From Desulfobulbaceae bacterium (GTDB taxonomy: Bacteria > Desulfobacterota > Desulfobulbia > Desulfobulbales > Desulfocapsaceae), in assembly GCA_008933635.1 (NCBI GenBank), contig WBUQ01000030.1, positions 1 through 36,667 of the forward strand: a DNA stretch of 36,667 nucleotides, in the 5' to 3' direction. Positions 33,364-36,667 of the stretch are shown one piece after another. Numbering within the stretch: the stretch's first letter is position 1; each line of letters starts with the position of its first letter. A program made the position numbers and the translations under genes. The notes beneath the pieces were generated by a model. That model saw only the letters and a list, made by a program, of their open reading frames with translations, did not search any database and had not been told where the DNA came from.

Positions 33364-34653
33364 ATGAAAAGAACTACTTCTGATGAGATGTTCGGCAGGG
33401 CCAAGCAGGTAATTCCGGGTGGTGTGAATAGTCCGGTCAGGGCCTGTCGATCGGTCGGATGTGATCCTCTGTTCATAAGGAAAGGGCAGGGGGCGTGTAT
33501 TTATGATGTCGATGGAAACGAGTTCATCGATTTCGTGTGCTCATGGGGACCGATGATTTTGGGACATGCCCACCCTTCGGTCACCAGCGCAATCCAGATG
33601 ACAGGACAGGAAGGCACCAGTTTCGGCGCTCCCACACCTGCTGAAATTGAACTCGCAGCAATGGTGGTCGACGCTGTCCCATCGATAGAAAAGGTCCGGT
33701 TTGTCAATTCAGGGACCGAAGCGACCATGAGTGCGGTACGACTGGCAAGGGGATACACCAAACGCAATATAGTGGTTAAATTCGATGGTTGCTATCATGG
33801 ACATGCGGATTCGTTTCTGGTTAAGGCCGGATCAGGGTTGCTGACGCTCGGTATACCTGGGAGCCCCGGGGTGCCGGAAGATATAGTGAGAAACACGTTG
33901 TCTCTTCCCTACAATGATCTTGTGGCTTTTGAGAGCATTTTGAGGGAGAAAGCGGATGAGATAGCGTGTGTCATTGTCGAACCGGTTGCAGGAAATATGG
34001 GATGTGTGGCGCCAGCCCCAGGTTTTCTTGAAGGTATCCGTAGAATTACGAGAGAATTAGGCATTATTCTCATCTTTGATGAAGTTATTACCGGCTTCCG
34101 TCTGGCATACGGAGGAGCTCAGCAGCGTTACGGAATCATCCCGGATCTGACCTGTCTCGGCAAAATAATAGGTGGTGGCCTGCCTGTTGGTGCATATGGA
34201 GGGAAAAGGGAAATCATGGATTGCATAGCTCCGGATGGACCGGTGTACCAGGCGGGTACACTGTCCGGTAATCCTCTGGCAATGGCCGCCGGGATAGCAA
34301 CGTTGAAAGAATTGCAGGTGGCGAATGTTTATGAAAGGCTGGAACAAAAGGGCATGATGTTCGCTGAGGGGTTGGAGCAACTTATCAGATCGACAGGGAT
34401 TTCAGCCCAGTTGAACAGAGTGGGATCGCTGATGACACTCTTCTTTGCTGCAGGCCCTGTGTATGATTTCGATACGGCGATGAGAGCAGATACCGTGAAA
34501 TATGCACAACATTATAGACAGATGCTGGAGGACGGGATTTATCTGGCGCCCTCCCAGTTCGAGGTTGCCTTCCTGTCGCTTGCTCATTCCGAGGAACATA
34601 TCGATAAAGCACTGAAAATGACTGAATCGTCATTCAAGAAATTGACCGATTAG
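33364..34653 (+). CDS. hemL: Glutamate-1-semialdehyde 2,1-aminomutase
   Basis: HemL makes 5-aminolevulinate from glutamate-1-semialdehyde, the C5 route to heme and siroheme. The 429-residue enzyme shows the class-III PLP transaminase fold: [16 protein letters not shown], the [10 protein letters not shown] segment, [11 protein letters not shown]-type [11 protein letters not shown] with the PLP-ring Asp, and the PLP Lys K267 in [17 protein letters not shown]. The [16 protein letters not shown] motif is also present. GAGAGGAC precedes the ATG. Siroheme made downstream of this step is the cofactor of DsrAB encoded 18 kb away. The next gene in the same direction is atpZ, 89 bases on. Confidence 0.98.
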   Translation: MKRTTSDEMFGRAKQVIPGGVNSPVRACRSVGCDPLFIRKGQGACIYDVDGNEFIDFVCSWGPMILGHAHPSVTSAIQMTGQEGTSFGAPTPAEIELAAMVVDAVPSIEKVRFVNSGTEATMSAVRLARGYTKRNIVVKFDGCYHGHADSFLVKAGSGLLTLGIPGSPGVPEDIVRNTLSLPYNDLVAFESILREKADEIACVIVEPVAGNMGCVAPAPGFLEGIRRITRELGIILIFDEVITGFRLAYGGAQQRYGIIPDLTCLGKIIGGGLPVGAYGGKREIMDCIAPDGPVYQAGTLSGNPLAMAAGIATLKELQVANVYERLEQKGMMFAEGLEQLIRSTGISAQLNRVGSLMTLFFAAGPVYDFDTAMRADTVKYAQHYRQMLEDGIYLAPSQFEVAFLSLAHSEEHIDKALKMTESSFKKLTD

Positions 34654-34742
34654 TGAAAAAATCAATTGACTTTGGCATGGAGGCGTGATACCAAAACCGT
34701 TTATATCAGGGCCGAAAGGGCGCGCCTGAAAGGGGGGATCGA

Positions 34743-34973
34743 ATGTCTGATTTGAAGAATGAATGGATCCACCTGCTGGCGAATTACGGTCATATTGGTT
34801 TTACCTTCGTTGCAGCGATATTTATCGGTTTGGGCGGAGGGATACTCCTTGACCAGAAAGTGTTCGACGGTCGAACCTCGCCATGGTTCACTTTTGTTGG
34901 CTTGGCCTTTGGTATAGCTGCTGGTTTCAAAAACCTGTTGGATATTGTCAAGCGTCATCAGGACAAAAAATAG
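34743..34973 (+). CDS. atpZ: AtpZ / ATP synthase-associated small membrane protein
   Basis: This 76-residue protein has two membrane helices (about 14-34 and 47-66) joined by GGGILLDQKVFDGRTSPWF. This is the pattern of the small AtpZ (ATPase gene1) family found at the head of atp operons. It is thought to help assembly or Mg/Ca handling of the Fo sector together with AtpI. AAGGGGGG lies before the ATG. It is followed by atpI, whose start lies 20 bases downstream, and by atpB and atpE. A TTGACT at 34666 could be the -35 of a weak promoter. Confidence 0.85.
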   Translation: MSDLKNEWIHLLANYGHIGFTFVAAIFIGLGGGILLDQKVFDGRTSPWFTFVGLAFGIAAGFKNLLDIVKRHQDKK

Positions 34974-34993
34974 CACGTGTTCAGAAGGCAAGA

Positions 34994-35413
34994 GTGACAG
35001 ACGACGTGATGTCCCTGCGCAAGATGCAGGTCATGAGTTGGTTGTATCTGGCGATATTGACATTAGGTGCATGGGGATTCCACTCAGCGTTTTTCGCATG
35101 GTCAGTATTTGCCGGCGGTCTGATTTCGATATTGAGTTTCTGGATCTCGCATAAGGATATAAGCAGGTTCTTCGGCATGCTGACTGTTGCCGGAGGAGCG
35201 CCCGAGAAAGAAAAGGTTAAAAAGAGCAGGGCCGGGTATATTATAAAATTCTGGGTAAGGATTGTAATTATTGGTATTGTCCTTCTTGTTCTGATCAAGT
35301 ACAAAAAGGTTAATATCTTTGGGCTGATATTGGGGTTGTCAACGGTAGTGTTAACGATTACGTTCACAGCTTTGAATGTAACCAGGCGCTATTTCTACAG
35401 TGGGAGGAGGTAA
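34994..35413 (+). CDS. atpI: ATP synthase subunit I (AtpI-like)
   Basis: I place the start at GTG 34994 because AGAAGG stands about five bases upstream; the next choice is ATG 35009. The result is a 139-residue membrane protein with four hydrophobic helices: near residues 14-30, 34-50, 77-95 and 103-120 (MSWLYLAILTLGAWGF, SVFAGGLISILSFWI, IKFWVRIVIIGIVLLVLI, IFGLILGLSTVVLTITF). A basic C-terminus ends in RRYFYSGRR. AtpI proteins aid assembly of the c-ring; sequence conservation is low, so position between atpZ and atpB is a main part of the evidence. Confidence 0.8.
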   Translation: MTDDVMSLRKMQVMSWLYLAILTLGAWGFHSAFFAWSVFAGGLISILSFWISHKDISRFFGMLTVAGGAPEKEKVKKSRAGYIIKFWVRIVIIGIVLLVLIKYKKVNIFGLILGLSTVVLTITFTALNVTRRYFYSGRR

Positions 35414-35422
35414 GAAGGGATT

Positions 35423-36145
35423 ATGGAACATCCGATACTATTTATTTCGATTATCCTTGAAAAGCTTGGGCTTCCGGTCCCGCATGGGCCTGTCGGCCAT
35501 GGTATTCTTGAGCAGCTGTGCGCCCCATACATGACCTACACCTGGTTGGTCATGGCCTTTCTGGTCATCGTTTCAAAACTGACTCTTGGGAATCTCGAGA
35601 TGATACCTGGGAAGGGGCAGAATTTCTGGGAGATAGTCATCGGCGGCATGGATGAATTCTTTGCCGACAATATGGGCCGGGAGATGACAGACAAATTTTT
35701 TCCGATGATTGCGACGTTCGGCCTGTATATCGCAGTCGCCAATCTTATTGGTCTTATTCCTGGTTTCATGTCGCCAACAGCCAGCATCAATACGACCCTC
35801 GCCTTGACCATCATCGTCTGGATCACTCATCACGTGATTGGCTTCAGGGCCCATGGAGTCGGCTACTATAAGCATTTCATCGGACCGATGTGGTGGCTCA
35901 TTCCACTGATGCTGCCAATCGAGTTGATCAGCAACTTTGCCCGTCTGCTTTCTCTTTCCATACGTCTTTTCGGCAATATCATGGCCAAGGAGACCCTGCT
36001 GGGCATCCTGTTCATGCTGGCCGGAGCCTTCTTCGCTCCGCTGCCGATCATGATCCTCGGCGTCCTTGTCTCGCTTGTACAGGCAATGGTTTTTGTCCTG
36101 CTCACCGTAGTCTACTTCGGGCAGGCCCAGGAACATGCCCATTGA
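35423..36145 (+). CDS. atpB: ATP synthase Fo subunit a
   Basis: Subunit a forms the ion half-channels next to the c-ring. The 240-residue protein has five to six membrane helices. The essential Arg is in SNFARLLSLSIRLFGNIMA, inside the conserved fourth-helix motif, and the last helix shows SLVQAMVFVLLTVVYFG. The N-terminal EHP and FFADN segments are also typical. It begins nine bases after atpI, with GGGAGGAGG (at the end of atpI) as ribosome site. It is 70 bases before atpE. Confidence 0.97.
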   Translation: MEHPILFISIILEKLGLPVPHGPVGHGILEQLCAPYMTYTWLVMAFLVIVSKLTLGNLEMIPGKGQNFWEIVIGGMDEFFADNMGREMTDKFFPMIATFGLYIAVANLIGLIPGFMSPTASINTTLALTIIVWITHHVIGFRAHGVGYYKHFIGPMWWLIPLMLPIELISNFARLLSLSIRLFGNIMAKETLLGILFMLAGAFFAPLPIMILGVLVSLVQAMVFVLLTVVYFGQAQEHAH

Positions 36146-36215
36146 GTCTATGAATATCAAAGGTTGATAGTTTTTTTGGAAGAAGGCCAAACATATAATT
36201 TTAAAGGAGAAAAAA

Positions 36216-36467
36216 ATGGAAGGTAATATTCAGTTGGCATTGATCTGTGTTGGCGCAGCGCTCTCTATCGGACTTGCTGGTCTTGGCGCAGGTATCGGTA
36301 TCGGCTCGGTAGGACAGGGCGCAACCATGGGCCTTGCACGTAACCCGGAAGTTCAGCCGAAATTGATGGTTTTCATGATCCTCGGTATGGCACTTGCTGA
36401 GTCAATCGCGATCTACGGGTTGGTTATCTCTCTGATTCTGCTGTATGCTAATCCTTTGTTGGGATAA
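36216..36467 (+). CDS. atpE: ATP synthase Fo subunit c
   Basis: Subunit c builds the rotating ring. The 83-residue hairpin has two helices: a Gly-rich first helix (GLAGLGAGIGIGSVGQG), the polar loop ARNPE, and a second helix with the ion-binding Glu in GMALAESIAIYGLVISLILLYANP. The E-S-x-x-x-Y part resembles sodium-type rings. However, the Gln expected 13 residues before the loop Arg is Ile here, which favours proton coupling. AAAGGAG lies before the ATG. The gene is followed 40 bases later by a strong terminator, so the remaining Fo-F1 genes must be elsewhere. Confidence 0.97.
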   Translation: MEGNIQLALICVGAALSIGLAGLGAGIGIGSVGQGATMGLARNPEVQPKLMVFMILGMALAESIAIYGLVISLILLYANPLLG

Positions 36468-36505
36468 GTCGCCTGCCAAATCTGGACAAGACGTAAAGGA
36501 AAACG

Positions 36506-36536
36506 AAGGGCCGCAGAGTAATCTGCGGCCCTTTTT
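36506..36536 (+). terminator. Intrinsic terminator after atpE
   Basis: AAGGGCCGCAGA (36506-36517) and its complement (36522-36533) form a 12-bp stem with a GTAA loop, running into a T5 tract to 36536. It closes the atpZ-atpI-atpB-atpE unit. Confidence 0.93.
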
Positions 36537-36564
36537 GCGTTTTCTATAAGATCAGGTTTCCCTC

Positions 36565-36667
36565 ATGTTGATTCCACCTGTTGATTCTCTTGGCAAGGAT
36601 GATGTAATAATTTCCCCTCGACGTGGGAAAAACGAGATACCGCTTCCTCGCACTGGTGTGTTACTCG
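36565..36667 (+). CDS. Possible start of an unidentified gene, cut by the window end
   Basis: An ATG at 36565 opens a frame that stays open to the window end (34 codons beginning MLIPPVDSLGKDDVII). No good ribosome site precedes it and I recognise no family. It may simply be chance; it is recorded because the atp terminator is just upstream and a new plus-strand gene could begin here. Confidence 0.2.
   Translation, partial: MLIPPVDSLGKDDVIISPRRGKNEIPLPRTGVLL

Noticed and set aside
36216-36467. Sodium-type ATP synthase c subunit
   Set aside because: E-S-x-x-x-Y is present, but the first-helix Gln is Ile and the residue two before the Glu is Leu rather than Val, so a sodium site is not supported.

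Overview
The window reads as chromosomal DNA of a strictly anaerobic, sulfate-reducing deltaproteobacterium (Desulfobacterota), most likely from the Desulfobulbaceae/Desulfobulbales. The main evidence is a complete reductive-type dsrA-dsrB-dsrD locus. A fused secDF, a TerB/DUF533 protein, NIL-ferredoxin, DUF4388 and HDOD proteins, and an Fo-only atp cluster fit this. The lineage is my inference from gene content; no rRNA is present. All genes sit in dense operons. I see no insertion sequence, prophage, tRNA or CRISPR array.

Layout. (1) 1-4.8 kb: the end of a TerB-like protein, then a minus-strand, translationally coupled operon of a GGDEF/degenerate HD-GYP protein, an HDOD protein and a UbiB/ABC1 kinase. 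(2) 4.9-13 kb: an unrecognised protein divergent from dnaG, then rpoD, dprA, rpe and pgi (information processing and sugar phosphates). (3) 13-16.1 kb: dsrA, dsrB and dsrD with a promoter, a leader hairpin, intercistronic hairpins and a strong terminator. This is the terminal step of sulfate respiration. (4) 16.2-16.6 kb: a gene-free stretch that looks like an unrecognised structured RNA. (5) 16.6-19.1 kb: metK-ahcY on the minus strand (SAM synthesis and SAH removal) with a palindrome-rich leader. (6) 19.4-20.4 kb: kdsD for lipopolysaccharide Kdo. (7) 20.5-24.3 kb: a large membrane protein with an N-terminal ubiquitin-conjugating (E2/UBC)-like domain and helical repeats, divergent from a Cys-rich cyclic-nucleotide-domain/DUF4388 protein. 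(8) 24.3-28.2 kb: HAD phosphatase, YkgJ-type cysteine-cluster protein and a fused SecDF. (9) 28.6-30.7 kb: a phosphotransferase/P-loop kinase pair and a NIL-domain ferredoxin. (10) 30.8-33.0 kb: trxA-trxB-bamD. (11) 33.4-36.5 kb: hemL, then atpZ-atpI-atpB-atpE closed by a terminator.

How the genes fit together. DsrAB reduces sulfite, with DsrD as partner. HemL makes the tetrapyrrole precursor needed for the siroheme in DsrAB. The Fo genes encode the membrane part of ATP synthase. MetK, AhcY and the NIL-ferredoxin point to methyl and sulfur amino-acid metabolism. KdsD, BamD and SecDF serve the envelope.

The most unusual object is the E2-like membrane protein at 20471-22972. It keeps the E2 core pattern (HP-D, a candidate catalytic Cys, the following Trp, and the C-terminal N-E-x-A-A-x-x-Y segment), but no E1, ubiquitin-like or JAB gene is visible nearby. 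The second is the structured, promoter-equipped, non-coding-looking region at about 16270-16575.
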